Positions 32,688 through 41,142 are shown, counted from the first letter of the stretch. The stretch is 54,124 nt of DNA from Pseudescherichia vulneris NBRC 102420 (GCF_000759795.1 NZ_BBMZ01000011.1:1-54124); one strand, 5' to 3'. The notes: generated from the sequence alone by a model not told the origin. Numbers and translations are program-made.

Positions 32688-32885
32688 TTAAGCTGCCGTT
32701 TCGCTAGGCTTTTGGTAGAGAGAGGCATCGTACTTAAGCTTCCCCTTCGTAATTCGCTCAATCACGTAAGCCTGCTTTTCGGGGATTACATCTCCCCAGC
32801 GACACACAGCGGGGTGAGAAATTCCCAGAGCGCTAGCGGTTTTAGATACCCCGCCGAAGTGCTCAATTACTTCAGATTTGCGCAT
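32688..32885 (-). CDS. cro: Cro-type repressor
   Basis: A 65-residue helix-turn-helix protein starting MRKSEVIEHFGGVSKTASAL, with the recognition helix in GISHPAVCRWGDVIPEKQAY. It is divergent from cI and is the first gene of the right operon. AGGAGG lies six bases before the ATG. It should bind the operators in 32886-32977 and repress cI. Confidence 0.9.
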   Translation of the reverse strand: MRKSEVIEHFGGVSKTASALGISHPAVCRWGDVIPEKQAYVIERITKGKLKYDASLYQKPSETAA

Positions 32886-32896
32886 AGTTCCTCCTA

Positions 32897-32979
32897 GTTA
32901 CCTGATGCAGTAAAGGTAACAAAAGGTACATTAAATAGCAAACAACAGTTACAAGGAAAGTATGTAACATTGGTTACAT
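32897..32979. promoter_or_regulatory. Right operators between cro and cI
   Basis: Three dyads based on the half-site GTTAC are visible: GTTACC/GGTAAC (32897-32920), GTTACA/TGTAAC (32948-32968) and ATGTAAC/GTTACAT (32962-32979). The last overlaps the cI start codon. A 21-base element GGTAAC-AAAAGGTACATT (32915-32935) recurs in similar form at the left operator. Repressor binding here would control both cro and cI. Confidence 0.7.
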
Positions 32980-33637
32980 GAAAACAGAGATGAAAGACCG
33001 AATCAGATCCCGCCGAGTCCAGCTCGACATAACACAGCAGACGCTAGCCAAGAAGCTCGGCGTCAGTCGCGTGTCTGTAACAAAATGGGAGAATGGAACT
33101 ACCAAGCCAGATGGAGAGAATTTGCATAATTTGGCTTTGGCACTTCAAACTGCGCCGGAGTGGATTCTCTATGGCCAGGGTGGTGAGGTTGCAGACGATA
33201 CGAAGGTTATTCCATTTCTGAAACCACCTACCGCTGTCCCAATCATCTCTGCTGTGCAGGCAGGTTTATGGACTGACACCTACGCATGCTCAAGGCTTAC
33301 TGACGTGATTACATGGACCCAGACTACTGCAAATGTTTCGGATGAGGCTTTCGGCCTCGTTGTTCGCGGCGAATCAATGACCAACCCAAACGGGTTACCC
33401 TCCATACCAGAGGGATCTATTGTTATTGTCGAGCCCCATTACGGCCAGCTAGATGACGTCTATGGCAAAATCGTCGTTGCGGTCCTTGATGGTTCATCCG
33501 AAGCTACGGTAAAAAAACTAGTTTGGGATAGCCCGTACGCCTATTTGATGCCTCTAAACCCAGCTTTTAAACCTATTCAAATTGATGGAAATTGCCGGAT
33601 AGTAGGTAAGGTTGTTCAAATAACACAAAATATTTAA
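32978..33637 (+). CDS. cI: CI-type phage repressor with S24 autocleavage domain
   Basis: A 219-residue repressor. The N-terminal helix-turn-helix is at about 20-45 (ITQQTLAKKLGVSRVSVTKW). The C-terminal S24 domain has the Ala-Gly cleavage bond in SAVQAGLW (about 92), the catalytic Ser in GESM (about 131) and the Lys in EATVKKL (about 178). It should cleave itself with RecA during SOS. No ribosome site precedes the ATG closely, so the message may be leaderless, as for lambda cI. An intrinsic terminator follows. Confidence 0.95.
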   Translation: MKTEMKDRIRSRRVQLDITQQTLAKKLGVSRVSVTKWENGTTKPDGENLHNLALALQTAPEWILYGQGGEVADDTKVIPFLKPPTAVPIISAVQAGLWTDTYACSRLTDVITWTQTTANVSDEAFGLVVRGESMTNPNGLPSIPEGSIVIVEPHYGQLDDVYGKIVVAVLDGSSEATVKKLVWDSPYAYLMPLNPAFKPIQIDGNCRIVGKVVQITQNI

Positions 33638-33651
33638 ACGCTTATCCTTGA

Positions 33652-33677
33652 GCCGGACTTAGTTCCGGCATTTTTTT
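33652..33677 (+). terminator. Intrinsic terminator after cI
   Basis: GCCGGA/TCCGGC form a 6-bp stem with a six-base loop, followed by A and seven T residues, 15 bases after the cI stop. Confidence 0.85.
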
Positions 33678-33686
33678 ACCCGCCAA

Positions 33687-33742
33687 GGTAACAAAAAGTA
33701 CATTCCTCGCTTGACCACCAAGGTAACTAAAGGTACATTTAA
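33687..33742 (+). promoter_or_regulatory. Left operator and pL promoter
   Basis: Two copies of the right-operator element, GGTAACAAAAAGTACATT (33687-33704) and GGTAACTAAAGGTACATT (33722-33739), lie 35 bases apart. The second overlaps a promoter: TTGACC (33711-33716), a 17-base spacer and TACATT (33734-33739). Repressor bound here would block the left early operon, as at lambda oL/pL. Transcription should start near 33746. Confidence 0.7.
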
Positions 33743-34341
33743 TTCATCAACAGCGAACAGGCAGGACGCCCACGCAGTAGCCGCCCCAGGCGTATGAAGG
33801 TGGGGATGATTCGCTGACAACGTACCCCCTGAAGTAGCAGTGCCATTCGGAGTAACGCGGCGGCGTCCGAAATGGTGATCCCGCCGAGTTGGTGAAACCG
33901 CGCCCTGTGCGGTCACTCCAACCACCCAGGCTGGGAGGTCTGGGCGGTGCATGGCACATGTGCCGTAGCGGTCCGGGAGGCTCCTTGAAGTTCCATCCCT
34001 CAACGGGTAGCCGGAATGTGCAAGCCAGCTGTTCAGGCACGACAGGCGATTCACCATCGCGGCGGTACGGTGTGACGCCCGGGAAGAGACCGGGGCACAA
34101 CGATGAGAGCACTATCTGTGAATAAGCGCATCGAACCGCAGCGCGGACGTGACGCCCAACCGATAGCTGTTAGAAGCATCATTTAGTGCTCTCTTCGTTG
34201 TGGTGAATGCCCAGGCTGATGGGCGCAGAGCGGGATGCGCTTTGAGGGTGAACCGACCATTAAGTGCGTAGACAAAGCAAGCCGGAGATCAGTACCGGCC
34301 ACCACAACCCAAGACCTGTAATAGCTGCATTGCTGTCTTTG

Positions 34342-34382
34342 GCGGCATCCGATCCTTACCCGTGAGGATGCCGCACTTTTTT
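34342..34382 (+). terminator. Intrinsic terminator in the pL leader
   Basis: GCGGCATCC and GGATGCCGC form a perfect 9-bp stem with a 15-base loop, followed by AC and six T residues. It lies between pL and the first early gene, so the left operon needs antitermination or partial readthrough. Confidence 0.85.
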
Positions 34383-34385
34383 ACG

Positions 34386-34469
34386 CAACACACGAGAGCA
34401 TCACCGGGCGACGGGCTCATAACCCAATCCACCCGGGCGGCAGGTAACCGCAGGTGCTCTCCTGTGTTG
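34386..34469 (+). ncRNA. tRNA-like element with CAT loop
   Basis: GAGAGCA (34394-34400) pairs perfectly with TGCTCTC (34455-34461), extended outward by CAACACA/TGTGTTG across one mismatch. Inside, GGG-CTCATAA-CCC (34413-34425) copies the anticodon arm of initiator tRNA-fMet, and GCGG-CAGGTAA-CCGC (34437-34451) resembles a T arm with a seven-base loop. The D arm is too short and there is no CCA. It may be a tRNA relic, a tRNA mimic, or a chance fold. Confidence 0.4.
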
Positions 34470-34622
34470 TGTGGAGAAACTAACCCGGCGGTATCGCCGC
34501 CTGCTTCATTAAGTGCCTGTGCAGGGCGCTTATTAAAGCGAAACCCATTTTATTTATCGCCTTCGGGCGAGGGGTTCGTGCAACCAAAATTCAGGCGCGG
34601 TGCAGCGCGTAGGGAGAAAACA

Positions 34623-35090
34623 GTGAAAGAACAATTAGCAGCAATGACCATTATCGAGCTGGTTACAACGGCACACAGTTATGCCACAAGCATTCAGCAG
34701 ATCGATACCTATTCAGCAATCGTAACTGAGCTGGCCTCCCGCCTGGAGGCGTTAAATATTGCCTACATTCGCGCGATGAACATTGTCCGTAGCGCGGCAG
34801 ATGACCGGGCCCAGCAGCAGCCAGCAGCTGCAGTCACCGAAGCCTTGCAGCGCGAACAACTGACGCAGGCGCACAAAGAAGGCGCTTACTTCGTGGCAAA
34901 CAGAATGCTAGCAGCGTGGGAGGCTGGTTTCATTGAGGATACAGCAAAGAACGCCGCCGATATTGCTCGCATGATCCTCACGTCTACAGAGTTCATGGCT
35001 GACGCCCCAGAGGGTGATTTTGACCGGTCATTCGCAGATGGTGTGTTGGAAGATATCGCTGCCCAGCTGCGCAACGGGGAGGCTGTATGA
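34623..35090 (+). CDS. Early left-operon protein of unknown function
   Basis: A 155-residue helical protein, first gene of the left operon. I chose the GTG at 34623 because GGGAGAAA precedes it; the frame is open further upstream but through the noncoding leader. It starts VKEQLAAMTIIELVTTAHSY. It is rich in Ala, Gln and Glu, and has no membrane segment. Its stop overlaps the next start (ATGA). Confidence 0.7.
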   Translation: MKEQLAAMTIIELVTTAHSYATSIQQIDTYSAIVTELASRLEALNIAYIRAMNIVRSAADDRAQQQPAAAVTEALQREQLTQAHKEGAYFVANRMLAAWEAGFIEDTAKNAADIARMILTSTEFMADAPEGDFDRSFADGVLEDIAAQLRNGEAV

Positions 35091-35755
35091 AAGAGCGTGG
35101 CATGATTTTCAATGGCGAAATGGTGCGAGCCATCCTCGACGGCAGGAAGACGCAGACGCGACGGATCATAAAGGACTGCTCTGTCGGAAGAGATCCAATT
35201 TCAAAATTCATTCAGATCGGGAAGAAATTTATCGGCTGTTACCCCGAAGATGTGCCTGAACTAATCAGGGAATGCTGCCCGTTCGGTGCCGTTGGCGATC
35301 GCATCTGGGTGCGGGAGACCTGGGCTGACGTAAATCATGATGGCTGTCCCGCTGTGGCCTACAGAGCTGACGGTGAAGTCCGAGACCTTCATGAAGATGA
35401 TGGCGATGAGGATGATCCACGCCTTGAAAAATACTGGTTTGCAGCCTGGTATCCAGACCTTATTAGCGGAACCGAAGGCAAATGGACGCCCAGCATCCAC
35501 ATGCCGCGCTGGGCGTCACGTATCACGCTGGAGATTACCGACGTGCGCGTTGAGCGTCTGAACGGCATCAGCGATGAAAATGCTCGCGCAGAGGGATGTG
35601 CTGGAGGGCATGATTCAATACCCGACTATCACTACAGCGCTACACCCCACGAGCATTTTCGACATGTATGGACGTCCATCTATGGCGAGGAAGGTTGGTC
35701 GTTAGCCTGGGTATGGGTGATCGAGTTTAAGCGGGTGGAGGCGGAGGCTGTATGA
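35087..35755 (+). CDS. ASCH/PUA-like phage protein
   Basis: A 222-residue protein with an N-terminal ASCH-like signature, VRAILDGRKTQTRRIIKD, and later GDRIWVRETW and RITLEITDVRVERLNGISDE. The ASCH fold is related to PUA RNA-binding domains. The protein is common in early left operons of enterobacterial phages, where its function is unknown. It overlaps both neighbours by four bases. Confidence 0.8.
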   Translation: MKERGMIFNGEMVRAILDGRKTQTRRIIKDCSVGRDPISKFIQIGKKFIGCYPEDVPELIRECCPFGAVGDRIWVRETWADVNHDGCPAVAYRADGEVRDLHEDDGDEDDPRLEKYWFAAWYPDLISGTEGKWTPSIHMPRWASRITLEITDVRVERLNGISDENARAEGCAGGHDSIPDYHYSATPHEHFRHVWTSIYGEEGWSLAWVWVIEFKRVEAEAV

Positions 35756-36240
35756 GCGACAAATACGCAGCGTTGCGTAAAGAGGTATTAGATCCCGCGA
35801 TTGGCAGCAAAGACCATCTGCGGAAGCTGGCCCTTCAGCTACTGGACGAACTGGCAGAGCGTGATGCTGATAAGCGGCGGATCGCTGAGCTGGAGGCGGG
35901 AAACCTTTCACGATCAGCAGTCGACGTGCTGGCTGAACGCCGACGCCAGGTTACCGCCGAGGGCTGGACGCCAGAGCATGACGACACCCACGAGAGTGGG
36001 GAGTTAGCAGGTGCAGCAGCTTGCTATGCCCGACACGTAAACGGTAGACAGTGGGTCTACCGCACCCGACCAGAAAGTTACACATCAGAGGCCGCGCCGA
36101 ACGAATGGCCGTGGGATGAGGTGTGGTGGAAACCTAAGTCACCACGTAGCGACCTTGTTCGCGCAGGGGCGCTAATTCTGGCAGAGATTGAACGTCTAGA
36201 CCGTGCGGCTGGCATCAGCCTGAAGATTGAGGGGGAGTGA
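35752..36240 (+). CDS. Phage protein with GWTPEHDD motif
   Basis: A 162-residue protein. An N-terminal helical half (about 1-60) is followed by a conserved block AERRRQVTAEGWTPEHDDTH and a C-terminal helix LVRAGALILAEIERLDR. This block recurs in many phage early proteins of unknown function. The His/Asp/Glu pattern could bind metal. It overlaps its neighbours by four bases. Confidence 0.7.
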   Translation: MSDKYAALRKEVLDPAIGSKDHLRKLALQLLDELAERDADKRRIAELEAGNLSRSAVDVLAERRRQVTAEGWTPEHDDTHESGELAGAAACYARHVNGRQWVYRTRPESYTSEAAPNEWPWDEVWWKPKSPRSDLVRAGALILAEIERLDRAAGISLKIEGE

Positions 36241-36605
36241 GTGTGGAGCGTGAATATTTCGTTTTGAGCGTTAACCACACGGATCGAAGCAACCCATATA
36301 TCGTTCTTTGGGCTGCTGATGATTCTGGTTACCGCGGGCGCGTTGAAAGCGCCGGTCGTTACTCAGAAAGCCAGGTCATGGCGCAACTTGGCTATTACAA
36401 CAATGGCTACGATACAGTAGCGGTTCCCTGCGATGTCGCTGAGCCTCTAAGCCATTCCGTTAAGCCTGGCTTCTTCGATACAGATGAAGGGCGCTGGCTT
36501 CGCAATAACCGCGCTACATGGAACGCATTGCTGGATCACCTGATCGCAAAACCAAAGCGCAAACCTCAGCCAGAATATCGCGGTGCGCCGCGCCGGAAGG
36601 ACTAA
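36237..36605 (+). CDS. Early phage protein of unknown function
   Basis: A 122-residue protein starting at a GTG (36237) that overlaps the upstream stop, with GGGGGAG just upstream. The frame reads VSVEREYFVLSVNHTDRSNP. It ends in a basic tail (PEYRGAPRRKD). Mixed alpha/beta, no membrane segment. Family not recognised. Confidence 0.65.
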   Translation: MSVEREYFVLSVNHTDRSNPYIVLWAADDSGYRGRVESAGRYSESQVMAQLGYYNNGYDTVAVPCDVAEPLSHSVKPGFFDTDEGRWLRNNRATWNALLDHLIAKPKRKPQPEYRGAPRRKD

Positions 36606-36608
36606 CCC

Positions 36609-37466
36609 ATGACACTGAGCAAAGAACTCAAGAAAGTGTTCCGAAAGGTCACCAATTCTCACATAGATGAAAACGGAAACGTGGATTGCGTGTTAGCTCC
36701 CACAGACGTCATTGCTCTCTGCCAGGCCTGTGAACTGCTGGAGCGCCGGGAGCGGGATAAGCAGGAGATTACCGGTTGGCGCGCTTTGCAAAACGATAAC
36801 CGAGATTTGCGTGAGCCGTTATATCTGGATGGGGTTAACGAACCTGTCGGATGGAACAGTGATTATGCGCCAGTTTATTCACGCGCCGCGCCGCCAGCGC
36901 CGGTAGTGCCTGAGGAATGCCCGGCAACGATTCGCGACATGTTAGTGTCCCATTGTGATGATCTCTTTGACGACGCCGACGCACAGCAGATATGGAATGC
37001 CTGCCGCGCTGCCATGCATGGTTCAACTATCTCAAATTCTGCTGATATTGCGATAGATGAGGCGCCTCAGTCGTTCGGTAATTCCGAACAACTGCCTGAA
37101 CATGTGGCCGATGTTGTTACCTGGCGTAAAGAAGGACAAGAGCGCATCTGTGATATCCGCTGGCGGCGTTTTGATGTAGCGCCAGGCCCCCTTTTCACCC
37201 AGCCTCTACCGCCCGGTGTACCGGATGGTTACTGCATCATGCCGTTGAAGCTGACAGCAGCGAACGGCGCAAAGGCGGCGCTGTCCGGAGAGTTTCACGT
37301 TAACCATCACATTGTTTGTGAAGAGTGTGCAGGTGAAGGGTGTGAAAGCTGTAACGAGGAAGGAGGCTGGGAGGGCGAGATCCCCATTGGTTGGGATACC
37401 ATCAAACGTATTCATGAGGCGGCCGTAGAAACATGCGCGCTGCCAAAAAGCGATAATATAGGTTAA
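36609..37466 (+). CDS. Ead/Ea22-like early protein with Cys-rich motif
   Basis: A 285-residue mosaic protein. The N-terminal third is helical. The middle includes SRAAPPAPVVPEECPATIRD and DDADAQQIWNACRAAMHG, segments common to early phage Ead-like proteins. Near residue 240 is CEECAGEGCESCNEEG, a four-Cys pattern like the DnaJ zinc repeat. Function unknown. Confidence 0.6.
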   Translation: MTLSKELKKVFRKVTNSHIDENGNVDCVLAPTDVIALCQACELLERRERDKQEITGWRALQNDNRDLREPLYLDGVNEPVGWNSDYAPVYSRAAPPAPVVPEECPATIRDMLVSHCDDLFDDADAQQIWNACRAAMHGSTISNSADIAIDEAPQSFGNSEQLPEHVADVVTWRKEGQERICDIRWRRFDVAPGPLFTQPLPPGVPDGYCIMPLKLTAANGAKAALSGEFHVNHHIVCEECAGEGCESCNEEGGWEGEIPIGWDTIKRIHEAAVETCALPKSDNIG

Positions 37467-37502
37467 CGCCCGGGTGCAGCCGGGTTAAGTGGAGAATGAC
37501 CC

Positions 37503-37730
37503 ATGAGCGATCGTTTCCTGACTGATGAAGAATTAGCAGAGGCCACGGGCTCGCCCCAGAAGTCCCTGCAAAAAGAGGTTTTAACCTGCAATGGGATCTA
37601 CTTTATTGAGCGCCGGGATGGTTCGATTAAAACTACCTGGTACCACATAAATCATCCTATTCAGCGCCTCGCTCCACCATCAGGTTATCAGCCTGTTCCA
37701 GGCATGAACTTTGACGCTATAGAGAGATAA
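37503..37730 (+). CDS. xis: Excisionase-like DUF4224 protein
   Basis: A 75-residue protein starting MSDRFLTDEELAEATGSPQK. DUF4224 proteins occupy the excisionase position directly before tyrosine integrases, as here (three bases apart). The gene symbol is by position; the winged-helix DNA-binding role is inferred. Confidence 0.7.
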   Translation: MSDRFLTDEELAEATGSPQKSLQKEVLTCNGIYFIERRDGSIKTTWYHINHPIQRLAPPSGYQPVPGMNFDAIER

Positions 37731-37733
37731 CGT

Positions 37734-38723
37734 ATGGGTCGCAAACGCGCACCCGGTAACGAGTGGATGCCGAAGGGTGTATTTTTTCGCCCTTCTGGCT
37801 ACTACTGGAAGCCCGGCGGTACTACGGAAAAATTAGCTGCTGCTAACGCCACAAAGGCTGAGGTATGGGTCGCTTATGAAAAGGTGGTAGAGGGAAGGAA
37901 AAATCGCATCACTTTCTCGCAGCTCTGGCGGAAGTTTTTAGCCAGCGCGGATTTTGCCGACCTTGCCCCTCGAACGCAAAAAGACTATCTCGCGCATGAA
38001 AAAAACATCCTTCCGGTGTTCGGTGATGCGGAAGCGAAACTGATCAAGCCTGAGCATATTCGCCGTTACATGGATGCCCGCGGTAAAAAAAGCCGTGTTC
38101 AGGCTAACCATGAGCATAGTTCTATGTCCCGTGTATTTCGCTGGAGCTATCAGCGTGGTTATGTGCCAGGTAATCCCTGTGTTGGCGTGGATAAATTTCC
38201 AAAACCTCAGCGCGATCGCTATATCACCGACGAGGAGTATCTGGCTATCTATGACCATGCTAGCCCTGCTGTTCGCGCCGCTATGGAAATAGCCTACCTT
38301 TGCGCAGCAAGGGTATCAGATGTTCTTAAAATGAACTGGAATCAGATAATGGATCATGGAATTTTTATCCAACAAGGTAAGACTGGTATTAAGCAGATCA
38401 AAGCATGGAATGACCGGCTAAGGGCTGCCATAGAGATATGTAAGCCATGGGGAGATGAAGGGCCGGTAATCAGGACGATGTACGGCGAGAGGTATTCGTA
38501 TAAAGGTTTTAATGAAGCCTGGAGAAAGGCGCGGTCTGGCGCAAGTGAAAAACTGGGGCGGGCGCTCGATTGCACCTTCCATGATCTGAAAGCAAAAGGC
38601 ATTTCAGACTACGAAGGATCCAGCAGAGAGAAGCAGGTTTACAGTGGCCACAAGACCGAGTCACAGGTGTTGGTTTACGACAGAAAGGTGAAGGTGAGTC
38701 CGACATTGAATCGAAAAATGTGA
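37734..38723 (+). CDS. int: Tyrosine integrase
   Basis: A 329-residue phage integrase. The N-terminal arm-binding region leads into the core-binding domain (about 60-150). The catalytic set is visible: Arg in ARVSDVLKM (about 191), His/Lys in HDLKAKG (about 282), His in GHKT (about 305) and the nucleophile Tyr in LVYDR (about 314). It reads toward tRNA-Ser, its probable integration target, about 95 bases away. Confidence 0.95.
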   Translation: MGRKRAPGNEWMPKGVFFRPSGYYWKPGGTTEKLAAANATKAEVWVAYEKVVEGRKNRITFSQLWRKFLASADFADLAPRTQKDYLAHEKNILPVFGDAEAKLIKPEHIRRYMDARGKKSRVQANHEHSSMSRVFRWSYQRGYVPGNPCVGVDKFPKPQRDRYITDEEYLAIYDHASPAVRAAMEIAYLCAARVSDVLKMNWNQIMDHGIFIQQGKTGIKQIKAWNDRLRAAIEICKPWGDEGPVIRTMYGERYSYKGFNEAWRKARSGASEKLGRALDCTFHDLKAKGISDYEGSSREKQVYSGHKTESQVLVYDRKVKVSPTLNRKM

Positions 38724-38816
38724 GCTTTGAAGCCCGCTTTTTTCTCAACGGATTTTCTCACATTTTCTCATTGGGATCTGGATCGTTGAAAGCGGTACGG
38801 GTAAGTGCTTGAATAG
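38724..38816. other. Prophage-host junction region
   Basis: These 93 bases between int and tRNA-Ser hold no gene. They probably contain the right att site, with the core extending into the tRNA 3' end. A repeated TTTTCTCACATTTTCTCA motif lies at about 38751-38770, possibly an integrase arm site. The matching att lies left of the window. Confidence 0.45.
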
Positions 38817-38906
38817 TGGCGGAGAGAGGGGGATTTGAACCCCCGGTAGAGTTGCCCCTACTCCGGTTTTCGAGACCGGTCCGTTCAGCCGCTCCGGCAT
38901 CTCTCC
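38817..38906 (-). tRNA. serU: tRNA-Ser(CGA)
   Basis: Reading the minus strand from 38906: GGAGAGA acceptor, anticodon loop CTCGAAA (anticodon CGA), a long serine-type variable arm, and a T arm with GTTCAAATC. It ends in an encoded CCA at 38817. The 3' end faces the integrase, so this tRNA probably contains the phage attachment core. In E. coli the equivalent gene is serU, also close to mtfA. Confidence 0.95.
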
Positions 38907-38999
38907 GTTTTGATGACTGACATCATGCCAGGATATTGCGCATTTTAACAGTCCTCATCCAGTCAATTAAGTTCAAGTGACGAGTTTGCGAGCAAAACG

Positions 39000-39797
39000 A
39001 TGATTAAGTGGCCCTGGAAAGCAAATGAAGCATCACGGATGATCCATTATCCCTGGCAGGAGGCGCTTGCCATGCCGATTCTGGCAAACCTGACGCTGGA
39101 GGAGCAGCAGCGTCTTGCCCAGCTTGCCGAGCGCTTTTTACAGCAGAAGCGCCTGGCCCCGCTACAGGGTTTCGATCTTGATGCGCTTAAGAGCTGCCGT
39201 ATTGCCCTGCTCTTTTGCCTGCCGGTGCTTGAGCTGGGTCTCGAGTGGCTCGACGGGTTTCATGAAGTGTTGATCTACCCTGCCCCCTTTGTTGTCGATG
39301 ACGAGTGGGAAGATGATATTGGCCTGGTGCATAATCAGCGGGTGGTGCACTCTGGACAGAGCTGGCAGCAGGGGCCGATCGTGCTTAACTGGCTGGACAT
39401 TCAGGACTCTTTCGATGCCTCAGGGTATAACCTGATTATTCATGAAGTTGCGCATAAGCTTGATACCCGCAACGGCGATCGGGCCAGCGGCGTACCCATG
39501 ATCACCCTGCGTGAAGTGGCTGGCTGGGAGCACGATCTCCACGCCGCCATGAACAATATCCAGGATGAGATCGATCTGGTGGGCGAAAGCACAGCCAGCA
39601 TCGACGCCTATGCCGCAACCGACCCCGCCGAGTGCTTCGCCGTACTCTCCGAGTACTTTTTTAGCGCGCCTGAACTGTTCGCGCCGCGCTTCCCTTCGCT
39701 TTGGCAGCGTTTCTGCCAGTTCTACCGTCAGGATCCGCTGGCTCGTCTACGCGCGAATACACCCGCATTAGCGTCAGGTCGGTATCGCGTTCAGTAA
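39000..39797 (+). CDS. mtfA: Mlc titration factor MtfA
   Basis: A 265-residue zinc peptidase, equal in length to E. coli MtfA. The metal-binding HEVAH motif is in [12 protein letters not shown] (about residues 147-151), with a further Glu downstream. MtfA binds the glucose repressor Mlc and so relieves ptsG repression. The gene lies between tRNA-Ser and tRNA-Asn, as in E. coli. Core chromosome. Confidence 0.96.
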   Translation: MIKWPWKANEASRMIHYPWQEALAMPILANLTLEEQQRLAQLAERFLQQKRLAPLQGFDLDALKSCRIALLFCLPVLELGLEWLDGFHEVLIYPAPFVVDDEWEDDIGLVHNQRVVHSGQSWQQGPIVLNWLDIQDSFDASGYNLIIHEVAHKLDTRNGDRASGVPMITLREVAGWEHDLHAAMNNIQDEIDLVGESTASIDAYAATDPAECFAVLSEYFFSAPELFAPRFPSLWQRFCQFYRQDPLARLRANTPALASGRYRVQ

Positions 39798-39885
39798 AAA
39801 CACAGCTTGTCTTTTAATTAAGCAGTTGAATCAGTATCTTAATTTTAGTGTTGACACAAAAATACGGGGCCAGTAATATGCGCCC

Positions 39886-39973
39886 CGTTCACACGATTCC
39901 TCTGTAGTTCAGTCGGTAGAACGGCGGACTGTTAATCCGTATGTCACTGGTTCGAGTCCAGTCAGAGGAGCCA
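39886..39973 (+). repeat. 88-bp direct repeat covering tRNA-Asn, copy 1
   Basis: Bases 39886-39973 are identical to 48980-49067: a 12-base upstream flank (CGTTCACACGAT) and the whole tRNA with CCA. The copies are in the same orientation about 9.1 kb apart. Recombination between them would delete the fimbrial/RCC1 cluster with cbl and nac. Confidence 0.95.
39898..39973 (+). tRNA. tRNA-Asn(GTT), first copy
   Basis: 76 bases with a TCCTCTG acceptor, anticodon loop CTGTTAA (anticodon GTT), a T arm GTTCGAGTC and an encoded CCA. tRNA-Asn genes are common island integration sites in enterobacteria; a cargo cluster starts just after this one. Confidence 0.97.
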
Positions 39974-39993
39974 CTCTCTCAGCGATTGCTGTT

Positions 39994-41142
39994 CTAATCA
40001 GGCCAGGCCTGGTCCTTTATTACATCTCCAATATGTCCTGCTAAAAAATTCGCTAGCGTATCCCCATACAGTTCGGGTAAATACTCTCCCAGCTCCGCTG
40101 TCGTCACGGGCTGATTCGAGGCCTTATCCAGATAGCAGACTGCGTTTGCGGGATTACCTACCCAGTTATCAGCAGGATCCCGGTAGCGAACAATCAGCGA
40201 ACCGCTGGGGTCACCCAGTAGGTAACCTGTATAATTTCCCCAAATCATCACCGGCGGGCGCGTCGCCACGGTTTGCTGTTCGATAACCTGCTGCTGCACG
40301 TAATCATCCGGCCCAAAGAAGACATAGGCGTATCCCTCGTCGTCAATGAAATCGTTGAGCATACGGCTACTGACGCTCCAAAAATCCAGCGTCTGAGGCA
40401 GACCATAGACAGGGTGAGCGCTGACCGTCAGTTCACGGCATTGATAATGACCAAACACAGTATCCGGCGTGGCGTTATGAATAAAGGTTTGTGGCACCTT
40501 GATTCTGAGGATCAAGATCTCTTGCCCTTCATCTTTGTTGGCATACAGATAGCCTTTACTGCACCCGTCTTCAGCGACCTCATCCGGTAAGATACTGAGG
40601 GAGGCAACCTTGTCAGGACGATAGAGATCGATTTTTCCGCTAACACCATACTCATTAGAAAAAACGCTGGGGTTGCCAGCTATATAAGGGTTGGCTGTGT
40701 CCGGTATCGCTGTCATCTCGCTATCGATAACTTCAATCGGCAGCGTCGGCGTGTTCAACGAACTATAGTAGAGCGTAGCGCTCATATAGCCTACCTGCTG
40801 AAACTCGCCGGAAACGGTAATCGACATCGCTTCTTCCAGTGCGGTAGTTTGCCCAATAAAGACGGTAAAGCACTGTTCATGCTGATCGTAGCCCGGCGAA
40901 GGTTGACCATTCATATAGTTCTGCTGGTATGAAAAGGTTGTATCAACCGAATAGGCAGTGTCGTTGACCAATACCGTAGGCGGCGTGAGCGGTATTTGCC
41001 AGCCTTCAAGGCTGCCGTCGCCCCATGGCGCATAGAAGCGTATTAAGATTTGCCATGGATAGGTCCCCGCAGGCGCAATCAAAGTGGTTTGATAAGAGGG
41101 CATCGTTTCGCTTAGCGCAACGGTGCTTTTAACGGGTTGCAT
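39994..41142 (-). CDS. Soluble 382-residue protein of unknown function
   Basis: Last gene of the six-gene cluster. It starts MQPVKSTVALSETMPSYQTT, has no signal peptide, and is beta-rich and acidic. Two Cys lie in the middle (about 195 and 235). AGGAGAGG precedes the ATG, which overlaps the end of the small pilin-like gene. The first half has an immunoglobulin-like feel (TYPWQILIRFYAPWGDGSLE). No family recognised. Its place with RCC1-like and chaperone genes suggests a shared role. Confidence 0.7.
   Translation of the reverse strand: MQPVKSTVALSETMPSYQTTLIAPAGTYPWQILIRFYAPWGDGSLEGWQIPLTPPTVLVNDTAYSVDTTFSYQQNYMNGQPSPGYDQHEQCFTVFIGQTTALEEAMSITVSGEFQQVGYMSATLYYSSLNTPTLPIEVIDSEMTAIPDTANPYIAGNPSVFSNEYGVSGKIDLYRPDKVASLSILPDEVAEDGCSKGYLYANKDEGQEILILRIKVPQTFIHNATPDTVFGHYQCRELTVSAHPVYGLPQTLDFWSVSSRMLNDFIDDEGYAYVFFGPDDYVQQQVIEQQTVATRPPVMIWGNYTGYLLGDPSGSLIVRYRDPADNWVGNPANAVCYLDKASNQPVTTAELGEYLPELYGDTLANFLAGHIGDVIKDQAWPD

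Larger units (their letters stand above)
33746..34622 (+). ncRNA. Long structured leader of the left early operon
   Basis: About 880 bases between pL and the first early gene contain no convincing protein gene. The stretch is GC-rich and full of inverted repeats, such as GGCACATGTGCC near 33955, GCCCGGG/CCGGGGC near 34080, and a long-range pair GTTGTGGTG (34197-34205) with CACCACAAC (34300-34308). It holds an intrinsic terminator (34342-34382) and a tRNA-like element (34386-34469). No N-like gene is present, so antitermination may be RNA-based. The frames on the minus strand here (33659-34057, 33747-34112) look like by-products. Confidence 0.5.

Noticed and set aside
33747..34112. 121-residue minus-strand ORF in the pL leader, and the overlapping 132-residue ORF at 33659-34057
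   Set aside because: Both oppose the leader transcript, overlap each other, lack a clear ribosome site and have odd composition (Pro, Cys, Trp, Arg rich). They are more likely a result of GC-rich structured RNA sequence, although the 121-residue frame may be conserved in relatives.
34362..34622. Upstream in-frame extension of the first left-operon gene
   Set aside because: It crosses the terminator tail and the tRNA-like element; the GTG at 34623 has a good ribosome site.
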